From Pegea sp. RAD2-039 (lineage: Eukaryota; Chordata; Thaliacea; Salpida; Salpidae), in assembly GCA_034620365.1 (NCBI GenBank), contig JAQGEQ010000244.1:248001-312000 (forward strand): a DNA stretch of 64,000 bases. The letters are read 5' to 3'. Below are positions 33,925 to 44,202 of the stretch, one piece after another. The notes beneath the pieces were generated by a model, which did no database searches, was not told the DNA's origin, and saw nothing but the letters and a program-made list of their open reading frames with translations. Positions within the stretch are counted from its first letter, which is position 1. Each line of letters begins with the position of its first letter. Made by a program: the position numbers and the translations under genes.

Positions 33925-34293
33925 CTAAGATTCGAAAACATCTGAATCATCAAAAGATTCATCTAACCCCCCATATTCTTCCTCTGAAGATAAAAATCTT
34001 CCTCTTACAGTTTTGTTTTCATTCTCATCAGTATGATTATCAACTCTATCATTAAATTCTTTCTTTTCTTCATATTTTCTGTCATCTGATTTTTCACATT
34101 TTCTAGTTGTAATTGTATCACTACTCACAGCAACATCTGAATGAAGTTGATTTATTTGAAGTATGTTGTCTTTAATAGCTGAGTTATGAAAATCTTTTCG
34201 AAGACGTTTTCGAAGGATTATCAGAATCAAGGAAAAAAGAAGAAGTATTAAAATGGATAGAGCAAGAATCAAATAAAATTCGAGATCTGACAT
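33925..34293 (-). CDS. small single-pass membrane protein, acidic cytoplasmic tail
   Basis: A frame of 122 residues. A very short N-terminus (MSDLE) is followed by a hydrophobic span at about residues 6-28, then the basic stop LRKRLRK, which places the remaining 90 residues in the cytosol. The tail is charged and ends SSEEEYGGLDESFDDSDVFE. EEEYGGL (104-110) looks like a single acidic-YxxL signal (hemITAM-like). There is an in-frame TGA five codons upstream, so the ATG may be the true start. An acceptor-like GTCAG just inside the frame leaves room for an upstream exon bearing an ectodomain. It lies about 840 bases downstream of the lectin-like gene on the same strand and could be a related receptor or a signalling partner. 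No family was recognised. Confidence 0.55.
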   Translation of the reverse strand: MSDLEFYLILALSILILLLFSLILIILRKRLRKDFHNSAIKDNILQINQLHSDVAVSSDTITTRKCEKSDDRKYEEKKEFNDRVDNHTDENENKTVRGRFLSSEEEYGGLDESFDDSDVFES

Positions 34294-34319
34294 TTCAAAA
34301 TCTTTCTTTCATCCAATAG

Positions 34320-35129
34320 TTTCTGATCTCAATAAATTTGATGGTAGTCTGTCAATTGTCGTTCTTTTTGAAGTTTATCTAATCAAAACAGCTGTGAGGA
34401 ACTTGAAATGAGACAATGTTGTTAGCTGATGTCCTATAAAATTTTATATTATATGATCATTGCAAAAGTAGCATTCATTGGAATTTAAACTGATTTCAAG
34501 AAGTTAAACAACTTTTTAGCAGTTTGTAATGATTACAAAGAAAAAAGTTGAATTTTGTAGTTACTATAATGCTCTAACCTTAACTTCACAATAACGTATT
34601 TAAAACAAATAGAAAATAGTTTTCCCCAATATTTTAGAAAAGAACTAAACTCAACATTAATATTGTGAAAATTCAAATTTCATATCAACTTTAAAAAATA
34701 ACTTTATTATTTCAAAAACGAAATTGGTTGCAAAGTAAACATCTCACTAATCAATCATGTAAAATTTTAGAGTTTGAACTGTTTGCTTGACAAAAACATA
34801 AAATATATGTTGACAAGTTTTCAATGTTTTTCATAAAGTCAGTTTTTCGCTTCAAAAATAAATAATAACTTTGCATGGGTCCAAGTATTTTGAACATCAC
34901 TTTTAAGAAAATGTATCAATTTTTCAACCCAAGTAGCTTCCAACTAGCTATTTATAGAAATCAATTTTATTTGCCTTAAAAATCTATCAGATTACAAAAT
35001 GCATTTAAACAAACAGAATAATACAAATGTTGCAAAATTTTTAAAACTTGTTAAAAACAGTTCATAAAGCTACAAAAACTGAATAAGGTAATGAATAAGA
35101 AAAGTTTTCGTAATTCTTCTAATTTCTTT
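34320..35129. other. unique intergenic stretch
   Basis: Non-repetitive sequence between the two membrane-protein genes. A short minus-strand frame near 34400-34450 (NNIVSFQVPHSCFD) reads like protein after an acceptor-like TTTTATAG, but it does not join in frame with the downstream gene. Nothing else is supported. Confidence 0.4.
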
Positions 35130-36412
35130 TTAAAAATCATCGCTAAGCTTCAAGGTCTCTACCATCTCAATAGACTCATCTTCTACTCCTTCAGAGTTTA
35201 AGTTTGCTTTTTTAATGGTTAGGTTGGAGTCTTCAGTTGTTCTTGTAGTCTCTTGATTTACTGGTTGTTTTACACAACTAAACCAATTTTTAAGCCATCT
35301 ATTTGAAGTAAAGTATATGATTAAAAGTATCACCAATATTACAACAGCTACAATCATTGCCAAAAGTAAGATGTAATTATCTGAATTATTTCCAGCTGAA
35401 CATTCTTCAAGAATACTGCATAGTTTATTTACGTGTTTATCAACAGCAAAACTATAAAGTCGATTATTGTCCATGTTCAAATAAGCAACACTACCATCCA
35501 ATTGACAATTTGGTCTAAATCTTTCATTAAATAGTTGGTCATGTTCTTCAGGTACATAAGCTTCACCATTAGACCATACACATTTGCCATTAATGAAATT
35601 TAATCCAACTTGCCACCATTTGTTTATAGAATCTTCCATATCATGAAACTCAGCTACTAAAATTGAAGTCTGGTTAATTTTCTCTCTAGTGTTGAGAGGT
35701 GACAAAACTAATCCAAAATATTCACAATTATCAAGCCATTCAAGCATGATAGGAGGTTTTACATCTAAAGATTTCATTTTCATTTTTCTAGCAATGAAGA
35801 AATAATAATAATTAGAAGCATCGAGACCTTGAAAGTTGCATAAACCGTCAAGAGTTTAACTATTAGTATTACTGCTTAATAAGGCTTCATTGAAGTCAAA
35901 TAAACATACATTAACTAGTCTAAAACAAACAAAATTCTTTTACATATAATAGTAGTTGTTGAAAGTTCAACACTAAATATTAATGAGTATTAAAACATGA
36001 AATAAGATTTATAAACACAACAGTGTCAAACAAAACACTTTTGAAATTCCAAAGTCCATGTTTTTGTAAATTTAAAGAAAAATATTGAATTATTGTTGCT
36101 GGTTTATAATCAAGAAAATATATTTTCGAATTATAGAACATGACTTGTGTGATTAATTTTGCTTAGTTTTTACAAAGTCATTAAAATTCTTTCTGAAGTG
36201 ATTTTGCAAGCAAACAGTTGTATAAAATATTATCATTTCTCTAAGCAACTATTGACAAGAGTTTAAACAAGAAATTCAACGACAAAAATTGAATGCTATG
36301 GAAAAAGTTTAAAAAAGCATTTAGTTATTTCATTGCTTATATTTTTGAATCAACAAAAAAGAAGAAAGAAAGCAACAATAATCAAACACCAAATGAATAA
36401 ATTGTTTTTCAT
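35130..36412 (-). CDS. C-type-lectin-like type I membrane protein, two exons, 251 residues
   Basis: Proposed exon 1 is 36355-36412: MKNNLFIWC followed by LIIVAFFLLF, a clear signal peptide, ending in phase 1 at a GTTGAT donor. Exon 2 is 35130-35827, after CAACTTTCAAG; the split codon gives Cys20 and the frame continues LDASNYYYFFIARKMKM. The lectin-like fold runs to about residue 162: WLDNC (50-54), WWQVGLN (90-96), a Cys in GKC, WSNGE (104-108), Cys127, Cys156 and Cys162. There is no EPN/QPD or WND motif, so calcium-dependent sugar binding is not expected. A transmembrane span covers about 171-192 and is followed by a 59-residue tail rich in Glu, Ser and Thr without tyrosine. The likely role is a cell-surface recognition receptor. 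An alternative is that the second exon extends further upstream, because LCNFQGLD reads on in frame to a TAA. Confidence 0.7.
35828..36354 (-). other. proposed 527-base intron of the lectin-like gene
   Basis: Bounded by GTTGAT (minus strand from 36354) and TTTCAAG (ending 35828). It is non-repetitive in the window. Several alternative AG sites exist, so the exact acceptor is uncertain. A short TTAAACTCTTG text occurs twice inside. Confidence 0.45.
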
Positions 36413-36599
36413 TCAATAAGTTTTGTAATGAGGAAATATCGAACACATGTTTGTTAAAAACACTGACCACAATAATTAGCAGCTCAAAGTCCAGCTCACA
36501 AAGTCTGAATTGAATTTTATAATGCTCTCAATAATTGGCAGCTAAGATAATGCAACAGATTATGACTTGATGAATAATTTTTAAAATGAAATTCTAATA

Positions 36600-37110
36600 A
36601 TTCGGGTATTTGATAAATGTTTTTGGGACTTTGTAGTAAAACTAATGTGTCTATTGAAAATTTAAAAATGTTGTTATTAAAATAATTGATTATAATTTTT
36701 TTAAGTTAGGTTAAATAATTGTTGTTGGATTTATCAAACTAATTTCTAAAAAAAATTTAAATTGAAATCAGAATTTATAAATCCAAGTATTGAGGATTTT
36801 TTACATCTATTGACCTACAAGATTTAGCTTTTAAAGCTTGTCTTCAATTCACTTTAATTTGATTTTTAGTTAATTAAAATTGAAATTAATAAAGATAATT
36901 TTAAAAATTGTGTAATCACTAATAACTTGTTTGTCAGTTTTTATATTTATTTAAGTTTAAACTGAAATTTATTTTGTTCTGAGACCACGATTTAAAAGGA
37001 AATACTAAAATTTTGTAAGATAAGCTAAATCTTTCTGGATATAAACAGATTGGAGTAGAATATATGGATGAATTTTAAGAAAACGAATAAATCAAACATT
37101 GAAAAAGTCA
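36600..37110. repeat. segmental duplication A, old copy
   Basis: Strongly diverged but collinear with 1340-1870 (GTCTATTGA, TTAAGTTAGGTTAA, GACATCTATAGACCTACAA, AAACAGATTGGAGT blocks). It leads directly into the fullest tRNA-His-like copy, so this is the version that best preserves the ancestral order. Confidence 0.75.
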
Positions 37111-37182
37111 TGCTGTATCCAGGATTCGAATTTAGGCTGCCGTGATCACAACACTTAGTAACTGTCATTACATGATAACAGT
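37111..37182 (-). pseudogene. tRNA-His(GTG)-like gene, decayed
   Basis: A 72-base segment aligns position by position with animal tRNA-His: ACTGTTA start, a 16-base D-arm region, anticodon loop TTGTGAT (GTG), CAGCC, T loop TTCGAAT and 3' strand ATACAGC with A73. Several acceptor, D-stem, anticodon-stem and T-stem pairs are lost, so it is unlikely to be charged. It begins six bases after the tRNA-iMet-like gene on the same strand. Only its 3' half survives at 1871 and 5938. Confidence 0.6.
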
Positions 37183-37187
37183 GCACA

Positions 37188-37259
37188 CAGTAGAGGATGG
37201 CTTCGATCCATCGACTTCTGGGTTATGAGCCCAGCACGCTTCTACTGCGCCACTCTGCT
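37188..37259 (-). tRNA. tRNA-iMet(CAT)-like gene
   Basis: On the minus strand it reads AGCAGAGTGGCGC, an anticodon arm CTGGG-CTCATAA-CCCAG (the three G-C pairs are the initiator hallmark) and a T arm GATGG-ATCGAAG-CCATC with A54, as in eukaryotic initiators. Total 72 bases with CAT at 37225-37227. There are departures from the family: a C-A mismatch at acceptor pair 3-70, AGTAGAA in the D loop where AGCGGAA is usual, G60, and G73 instead of A73. It may be a recently decayed copy. Two truncated copies of its 5' side lie at 24753 and 52298. Confidence 0.75.
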
Positions 37260-37400
37260 GAAAGCAAAATTTATACTAACTGATTATAAAGCTAGAACTA
37301 TTTATAAAACTACTTTACTTAAAATTATGTGGCTTCGGAACGAGAAACTTGAGTCAGCGACAAAATCAAAAGTCACATTTTCGGCGTCAATTTAAATATT
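37260..37400. repeat. 5' flank of the tRNA-iMet-like gene, repeated elsewhere
   Basis: GTGGCTTCGGAACGAGAAAC and the preceding TTATAAAGCTAGAACT are shared with 24760-24860 and 52315-52410. Such a shared flank suggests that tRNA copies moved with their upstream region. Confidence 0.75.
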
Positions 37401-37471
37401 GTTTTGGGGTTTTTTGAAAACTATTTCATTTCCATGTTATGTAACCTTTTAATTCTTACTATGCCCGTAAA

Positions 37472-37699
37472 CTATTTTATCAATATTAGAGTTATCAATG
37501 AAATTATTTTGAAGTTATTATGATTAAGTGTGATGAAATTTATCGCTGCTTTAATATTTTCAAAAAAAAAAGTTTCAAAAATAATGACTTCATCACAATA
37601 TTTAAGAGGAGTTTTAATGACCTCGATACAAATGACGTCACTCAAGCCTATTATTATAGTTGTTATTATTAAAAATGTTATTAAGTTTAATATCCTCAT
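37472..37699 (-). CDS. candidate secreted-protein exon
   Basis: A minus-strand frame of up to 75 residues starts at a Met at 37699: MRILNLITFLIITTIIIGLS is a good signal peptide, followed by DVICIEVIKTPLKYCDEVII with two cysteines. The frame is open further upstream (98 residues in all) and the downstream part becomes low-complexity, so the exon probably ends earlier; the donor was not settled. No family recognised. The plus-strand frame across the same place is a shadow. Confidence 0.3.
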   Translation of the reverse strand: MRILNLITFLIITTIIIGLSDVICIEVIKTPLKYCDEVIIFETFFFENIKAAINFITLNHNNFKIISLITLILIK

Positions 37700-38468
37700 T
37701 GGTTTTTGTCTTCTAATAGAATGATGATGATATACTAATCTGATAAATAGCATTATCAATAATAGCAAATATCAGATAAGCATAAGTTGTTTCAACTTTA
37801 TCACGAACATTTTATACTAGAAACCCCTTTTCAAGTACTTGCATAAAATTTATCGGTAGAATTTTTAAAAAAGAAATGAAAATTAGGATCATATCAAATA
37901 TTTCATCTTTTAAAACAATTTCTACTTTGTCAATTAATTAATAGTCAGACTAAAGTTGACATCAACCAATTACTTGCAGTTTGACCCAATTTTAATAGAA
38001 TTTATTTTATTAGACTTTAAATTAAAAATTTGTAAAATATAATTGCATTTTTCTATCTAGTTTTTCAGTCAAAAGATGTCGCTAGAGCTGTTTGATTCTT
38101 ATTTTTGATAAAATTACAAATGTTGTATCCTCAGATCTGTTAGACAAACAGTGTTATTCAATGACTTTGAGCTTACGAAACATTCTATTACTTTTTTCAA
38201 TAACACTTGTATTGAGATTTGTAATTAAAAATTAATAGTCGGTTACAAAAAATTGACTCAACTTAGTGATTTCAAACTTACAAATCATACCTTAAAAAAT
38301 ATCGAAAAATAGTTTCGATGAAAATTAGAAATATCTCAAATAAGGTAATCAAAATTAGCAACAGCAATTTATTTTTATCTTTTTTGTGAACATACAATAT
38401 TATTCTTATGATTATAAATAATTTAAATTTATGAAATGGATAATAATTTTCGAAAAATATATTTTTCT

Positions 38469-38574
38469 CCGGACAAATACTAGATGAAAAAAACGTTTTT
38501 ATATTAAAAATATTCCTTGGTTTTAGAATTCGTGTCAAGTTTTACTAAATTTTTCTCATCGACTATATGTCGAT
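38469..38574 (+). promoter_or_regulatory. small cassette
   Basis: CCGGACAAATACTAGATGAA, TTTTTATATT, a core with AGAATTCGTGTCAAG, T5, and the dyad ATCGAC-TATAT-GTCGAT. Confidence 0.55.
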
Positions 38575-39589
38575 CGATTAATCCAAATTTAACAATTAAT
38601 TCGAACAAACTTACAAATTTAAAACTGCTTGAATGTTTTAATCAAAAAATTAGATTTCGTGAATTATAATTTGTCATCAAAGATTTGTCGATCTTATAGT
38701 TTTTGAATTTTAAAGAAATTGTTATTTGTCATTGTATTCAACAAGATGGTGATTTGAATTAATAAAAGTTACAAGAATAACTACCTAAAATATTTTTTCT
38801 ATTTGTTTTTTAGAGAAGATCAATAGAATTAGTGGGTAGTAAAAAAGTCAATAAACAAATGACTGTAAATAGTGAGTTTAATAAAACTTTATTTCTAGTT
38901 TATATTACTTTTTCTATTTTGATATCATTTCAAATTATCCAGCAATTCATGAAAAATAAATTTGAAAATATTTGTTAAAATCTGACAAACTCAATAGAAT
39001 TTTAAGCATAATTTTGAAAGTAGTTTTTTCTTATTTTTACTTTCATTATAAATATAACTATCAACTCATATTTTCAAAAACATTCATTGTTTATTTTCTA
39101 AATTAAGTAGTTTTAAGAAAATATTGAATTCTACTTCATAAAGTATATTAAATTTAATCGAAATTGTTTCTTTTGTGTAAGTAAAAATGTGTCTATAAAA
39201 ATCATATAAACCTAATTAAAGATTTATGAGTTTTATTTTTTATAATTGAAAATATTTACGCTAGACGTCGCTAAAGATGAATAAAGTTAAAACCCTTGCA
39301 ATGCTTCAGGCTATGTCTTTGTAAGTGATATTTGATACCTTGATTTTTAAGGCTTACTTTTAAACTTTGTTGAAATTATGAATATTTAGGTTTATATTGG
39401 AAACAAAACTATTGTAACAGTCTTAGTTTTAACAAATCATTACACAGTTTAAAACTAAAATGTACTATATACTAAGAAGAAGGAAATAGTTTCACTATAA
39501 GATTGATAGCAAATTAAATAAAAATCGTCTTATAGTTTAAAAAAAATCAAACTTGTAAAGAAAAATAAAATTTTAAAAAACTCTTTTTT

Positions 39590-39699
39590 CCTGACAAATA
39601 CTAGATGAAAAGATTTTCATATAGCTGGAAATTTTGGTTACATTTTAATGGAATACTTCCAATATGGACTTAATTTTCGATATCGACCATTTGTCGATA
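39590..39699 (+). promoter_or_regulatory. small cassette
   Basis: CCTGACAAATACTAGATGAA, TTTCATATAG in place of TATA, a unique core with GGAATACTTCCAATATGG, T4 and a perfect dyad 39681-39699. Confidence 0.55.
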
Positions 39700-39849
39700 G
39701 TTTAATCAGACAAATACGACTAACAAATAACAGCAAACTTTTTAATTTAAAATTGCTTTAATGTTTAATTTAAAAATATTAATTGGCGTGATTTTCAATT
39801 TGACGTCGAATATTTGTCGATATTTATAGTTTTGTAATTTTTAGTTTTT

Positions 39850-40410
39850 GTATTCTGCAATAACTTCTTTCATCTTCATATATTCTAATTATACTTTGCG
39901 TAAAAATGTTGTTGATAATTAAATTGCAAAAATTAAAAGCTAGTAAAAAAACTTCGAATGAGTTAAATTCACTTTTTTTCAATACAAAATTAAGTTTAAA
40001 ATAAAATGATTTTCGCTAAAAATCCTTCAAATACTCTCACTGAATTCATTGGTAACCAGACTAAAACTCACTTCATTAAAAAACCACTAGTTAACAATGT
40101 TAATAAGGTGATAAGTTTGTTCGTAAAGACATTCATCTATTGATTCAGTTAAAGTAGAAAGTTTATTTTTGAATTTGGTTTGATCATTGTGAATTTAGAT
40201 TTAAATTTTTTCAATTCAGCGGATATCGATTTGCTGATGTTGGATAATTGGTTTGAATTAGAGTTACTTATAGATCTTCATTTTTTATAAAATTTGCTTA
40301 CTTGCTTTTTGCAAGTGGTTAAATAATGCCTTTTTTAATCTATTTTATAATAAAGTAATTTTGGTTTAACTTTCTGTAAGATTTTAATCAATGAGATTAC
40401 TTACTAACTT
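39850..40410. repeat. third copy of the RRM-gene 3' segment
   Basis: Collinear with 26420-26990 and, in part, 16230-16470. It stops at about 40410, before the point where the RRM exon would lie, so only the candidate last exon is present. Confidence 0.75.
40149..40277 (-). CDS. candidate last exon of the RRM gene, copy 3
   Basis: A minus-strand frame with NQLSNISKSISAELKKFKSK ends in TAA at 40149. The frame matches the copies at 16221 and 26724. No RRM exon accompanies it, so it is probably an orphan fragment. Confidence 0.3.
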   Translation of the reverse strand, partial: RSISNSNSNQLSNISKSISAELKKFKSKFTMIKPNSKINFLL

Positions 40411-41130
40411 CATAGATCAAAGAGATCACTAACTAAGATTAAAGTTCACGTTAGAAACTGTCTTGGTTGATTATAGTGAAGAAGTTACATAAATTAAAAA
40501 AAACTAATCATTATAAAAATGTTACTGTTAAACTAGTAACTTCAGATGTAATCAGTTAACTAAAATTTTTTCTTTATATTTAAAAAAGTTGTATAAAGTT
40601 CGTGAAAGTGTAAAAAATAATTCCCATAATAAAGAAATTTAAAACCATTTATAATAAACCGACTATTATTTAAGTAATTTACAGACAGTTAGAAAACAGA
40701 AAAACTTTTAAAAGTATCAACTTAAACCAAGACGTTATTATCTGGTTACAAAAGCCTCGAAACAGCTAAAAAATGTAAAAGACTCTATTAGAACCTGCTT
40801 GAATCAGTAGATTTATTACAATCCACATCATTAAACAAATTAACACCTTACGTTTATATTTTTGAACAAAACCTAAAATTATAAAATTTAAATTGATTTT
40901 ATAATCTTTAAAAATTCTGTCTACACAAATAATCTTTCAAAATATGAATAATTAAAAAGTTTTTGATTTCTGATCAACAGAAAAAGTTCTAGAAAATTCT
41001 ACTCTATGGAGTTTGTGAAATAAATTCTTACAATGCAAATTTTACAAGTTCTAAATTTCAAAGTTTCTAATTTTACATTTTATAAAGTTCTAAATAGGTT
41101 GTAAATTTACAAATTGTGTAATTTAAGATT
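40411..41130. other. unique AT-rich stretch
   Basis: No repeat or gene supported. Contains AAGTTCTAAATT-like short tandem text near 41045-41100. Confidence 0.4.
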
Positions 41131-41140
41131 ACGCAGACAA

Positions 41141-41565
41141 CTAGGCCACTAGTAAAATGTGATCAAATAAGCCAAATTCTAATTTCACTGATTTATTCTC
41201 CTTTAAAGAATATGCAACTCCAAAGTGAAAAATTAGTTTTACTAAAACCATTTTTGTAAGAAAAGTTACTAACATTAAAATCTTTTAACTTATGTACCCT
41301 AAAAAAATTGTCATCTTAAGATTATTGGATCTCCATAAACGCATCCAGCTAAAGCAATTTTGTTTCTCTAAAAAAGATCAGACATCCAATCAAATTTATC
41401 TTAATTACCACGATTGTACTGATGTTGAAGTTCTAATATGTTTTTGAATAATTCATTTGCAAAAATAAATTGAAACATTCTACCTTGCAAAATGTAGAAC
41501 TTGTTTTCTTTTATCTTGTACTGTTTTACAAACTCGGAAAACTTATCAGTTTTTAAATTAGACAT
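41141..41565 (-). CDS. unrecognised multi-exon gene candidate
   Basis: Exon 1 (41409-41565) encodes 52 residues from MSNLKTDKFSEFVKQYK, with YILQGRMFQFIFANELFKNI near the end, a composition typical of real protein. It ends at a donor GTAATTAAG. A 41-base intron with TTTTTTAG would end before 41368, giving a second exon to about 41300 (one reading contains FSWMRLWRSNNLK, another IALAGCVYGDPIIL). A third exon (41141-41241) after GGTTTTAG contains GVAYSLKENKSVKLEFGLFD and stops at 41143. The phases of exons 2 and 3 do not join cleanly: the donor GGGTACAT leaves two bases where that frame needs one. The exact model is open or the gene is damaged. No family recognised. Confidence 0.4.
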
Positions 41566-42640
41566 TATTAATGATTAGCAGTCTCTAATTAGGATTAGTA
41601 CATCTTTAATCTATACAGAAGTAGATAAAGATAATATCTTATACTAGTTTGCTAGGCTTTACACAAAAGCATGAATAATTCAAATTAGTTAGATCTTAAA
41701 TAATAGCGAAGATGAGAACTTTTCAACAGATATCTTTGCACTTCTCTTTTATTACTTCATAGATTTAAAAGTTACAGTAACAAAAAAAAGGACAACAACG
41801 TTGTTGATATGTAAATAAAGAATAGTAAATAAAAAATTAAAACTTCTACAAACACTTGAAAATATTTTTAAGTTATTGCTAGAAGGTATTTATTTATTAG
41901 AGCTTGCAAAGTAATTACAAAGCTTAGTTTTAAACTAATATCTAAACTTATTATAATATTGTTTTTTAGTTTACCATAAATTGTTAAAAAAATATGCAAA
42001 ACATGAGAAAAACAGTTGCTAAATAGAAATTAGAAAAAAATAAAATCCTACTGTAAAATCCAACATAAAAGTGTTTGTAAATATCTCCAATGTCTTATAC
42101 TACTTTTATATAAAACAGTTGATTAGTTTCATGTACAGTAAAAATAAACTATCATAGGTTGTAGAAATTGATAGAATTATTAAAATTATTCCCTTTAATC
42201 GGTTTCTACAATGATTTTTCAGTTTTTTCTTAGCGATATGTTGACTCAAAGGTGTATATTTTGCAGAAGTACTTTTTAAAACTTACTGTTTCTAAACTGT
42301 TTTTTAAATAACATTTTTTTCATTTACATTAAAGTAGTAAATCTTTTAAAGCTTTTTCGTAGTGCACTTTTACTTATTTCTTCAATTTTTAAAACAGTTT
42401 AGCAATTATCAAACCCCTTAGATCCAAAAGTTTATTTAATTAGTAAAAACCTTACTATTAACACAAAATAAGTGAAAGTTGCTGATAATATAACTGCAAA
42501 CGGTAAAATTCAGCAAAATTATTTTATTAATAAACAAAAAATGTGTCACATAGGATTTGTTTGTCAAAATCTAAACTTATTATATTTTTTTAACTTTTTT
42601 TAACTCTGAAACTGAGAATTTCGTTTTCTAATTAACAATC
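41566..42640. other. unique AT-rich stretch
   Basis: Upstream side of the previous candidate. No repeats of the window's families and no supported gene. Confidence 0.4.
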
Positions 42641-42642
42641 TA

Positions 42643-42779
42643 ATGTTCTCGGTTTTATTCTATTTGGTAAAACCGATAATAAACACTGTTATGCTTGCAA
42701 AGATCTTGCTTTTCAAATATTATTTCAAAAAAAGTCTAGGTGTCGTTTTTGCTTCGGTTGCCATGCCTGCACGAGTAAA
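42643..42779 (+). CDS. candidate exon ending at a strong donor
   Basis: A G+C-richer patch ends in CACGA-GTAAAG, a strong 5' splice site on the plus strand. Two frames are open. One starts at ATG 42643 (MFSVLFYLVKPI, later KKSLGVVFASVAMPAR). The other is cysteine-rich (CYACKDLAFQ and CRFCFGCHAC), like a zinc-binding module, but has no start or acceptor. The open frame of 96 codons that follows from 42780 is low-complexity and is probably intron. No family recognised. Confidence 0.25.
42649..42676. other. perfect 9-base hairpin
   Basis: TCGGTTTTA and TAAAACCGA flank a ten-base loop. Its position at the 5' side of the candidate exon below could be chance or an RNA structure. Confidence 0.3.
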
Positions 42780-42789
42780 GTGTCATATA

Positions 42790-43700
42790 TATACAGCATC
42801 ATAAAGATAAAATTGACAAGACCTTCAATGATAGAAGTATTTATATATAGCATGTATAAAGTTCTAGTTTATGTAAGAAATATTTGGAATAAATTTATAA
42901 TTACAATTAACTTTAATTTTTTCTACATAAATATACAAATGTTCTCAAAAAAGGGAATTATTAATAGGAAAATAAAAACATTTTTGAAATTGGTTTTTGA
43001 AGATATTTTATTAAAAAAAATAATTACTATATACAAAACAACAATTAATTTCCGTTTTTGTACTTTATGAAAATTAAAACCAACTAACTTTATCCATCAT
43101 TTAATTATTTATTCTTTTATAGCATATCATTTTTAATATCATTTAATTTATTAAAAACAATTTTTTGTCTTAATCACAAATTTTATATTTAAATCGAAAA
43201 GCTAAAAAAGATTGGCCAAGGTTTTAAAGCTTAAGATTTTTATTTTATTTTTCAATTTAAAAACAAAGCAAAACAAACTGTGATTAAAAGATGACTTAGC
43301 TTGTTTTAACTAACTTGATTTTGTAAACAGTTTTGAAGTAGTTTAACCATTTTACATTAACAAATTGTTATTGTAAAAAAGTCAAAATGATCAGAAACTC
43401 CCTTTCAATATTGAAAAATCGAATTATTTTACAAAAATTTTGCAAAGATCTGTACTTTGAGAAATATAACATTGTTTATAATCATATAAAAATACAACTG
43501 TTTGCATTTTGCATTAAAATATTTCAGTTTACATAAATGTTTCCAAATTTTTAACATCAGTTTGTTAATCACTCTGATAAACGAAGAAAAAATGTTTCTA
43601 GTAAATTGACTTAGAGAGAAATTAAATAAAAATAAGAAAAAATAACAATTTAAGTTATATTCATACAGTTTTTTATTTTATAAACAACTAAAAACATCAA
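42790..43700. other. unique AT-rich stretch
   Basis: No repeat or supported gene. Confidence 0.4.
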
Positions 43701-44092
43701 AATAATACTATTTTATTAAAACCAACTAATTTAGATTTTTTATGGAATTTAAGGAATTTTTTTCAGGGAATTTATTTTTTTTATTTTAAATTTAAAGTAC
43801 TTTAAAAATTTTTAACATACATTTTTATGTGAAAAAAACTATCAAACTATCTACTATTTTACTTTAGTAGATGCTGCTGATTAAAAACGTTTTTAATTTT
43901 CATTGTATTTGAGTTTATTTTGAAATATGAAGGAATAATTTCGATCAAAATTAAGAAAATCTTAAAAAGGTAATCAAAATTATTAAAAGTAAATTGTTTT
44001 TATCTTTATTGTCAACATACAAAATTAATCTCATGATTAGAATTTATTCAAATTTATGAAATAAATAATAATTTTTGAAAAATATTTTTTTT

Positions 44093-44202
44093 CAGACAAA
44101 TACAAGATGATAAAAACGTTTTTATAATGAAAAATATTTTTCGGTTACAAAACATTCTCTAATCAATCATTTATAAATTTTTGACATCGACCATTGTCGA
44201 TA
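44093..44202 (+). promoter_or_regulatory. small cassette
   Basis: A CAGACAAATACAAGATGATA block, TTTTTATAAT, a core with GGTTACAAAACATTCTC, T5, and a dyad ATCGAC/GTCGATA with a four-base spacer. Confidence 0.5.

Larger units (their letters stand above)
38000..39850. repeat. two recurring units with cassettes
   Basis: A TTTTTCAGTCAAAAGATGTC block near 38065, a full unit 38215-38990, a decayed MQGFQ block (39255-39400, reversed) and a unit 39430-39850. The minus-strand 86-codon frame at 38278-38538 crosses a cassette and is not conserved. Confidence 0.7.

Noticed and set aside
37111-37259. tRNA-derived SINE
   Set aside because: The shared flanks lie upstream of the tRNA, no common body or tail follows the tRNA part in other copies, and the two tRNAs are arranged as separate genes.
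38278-38538. 86-codon minus-strand frame
   Set aside because: It runs across a cassette and is not kept in the sister units.
42780-43070. 96-codon plus-strand frame
   Set aside because: Low-complexity Ile/Lys/Phe text directly after a strong splice donor; most likely intron.
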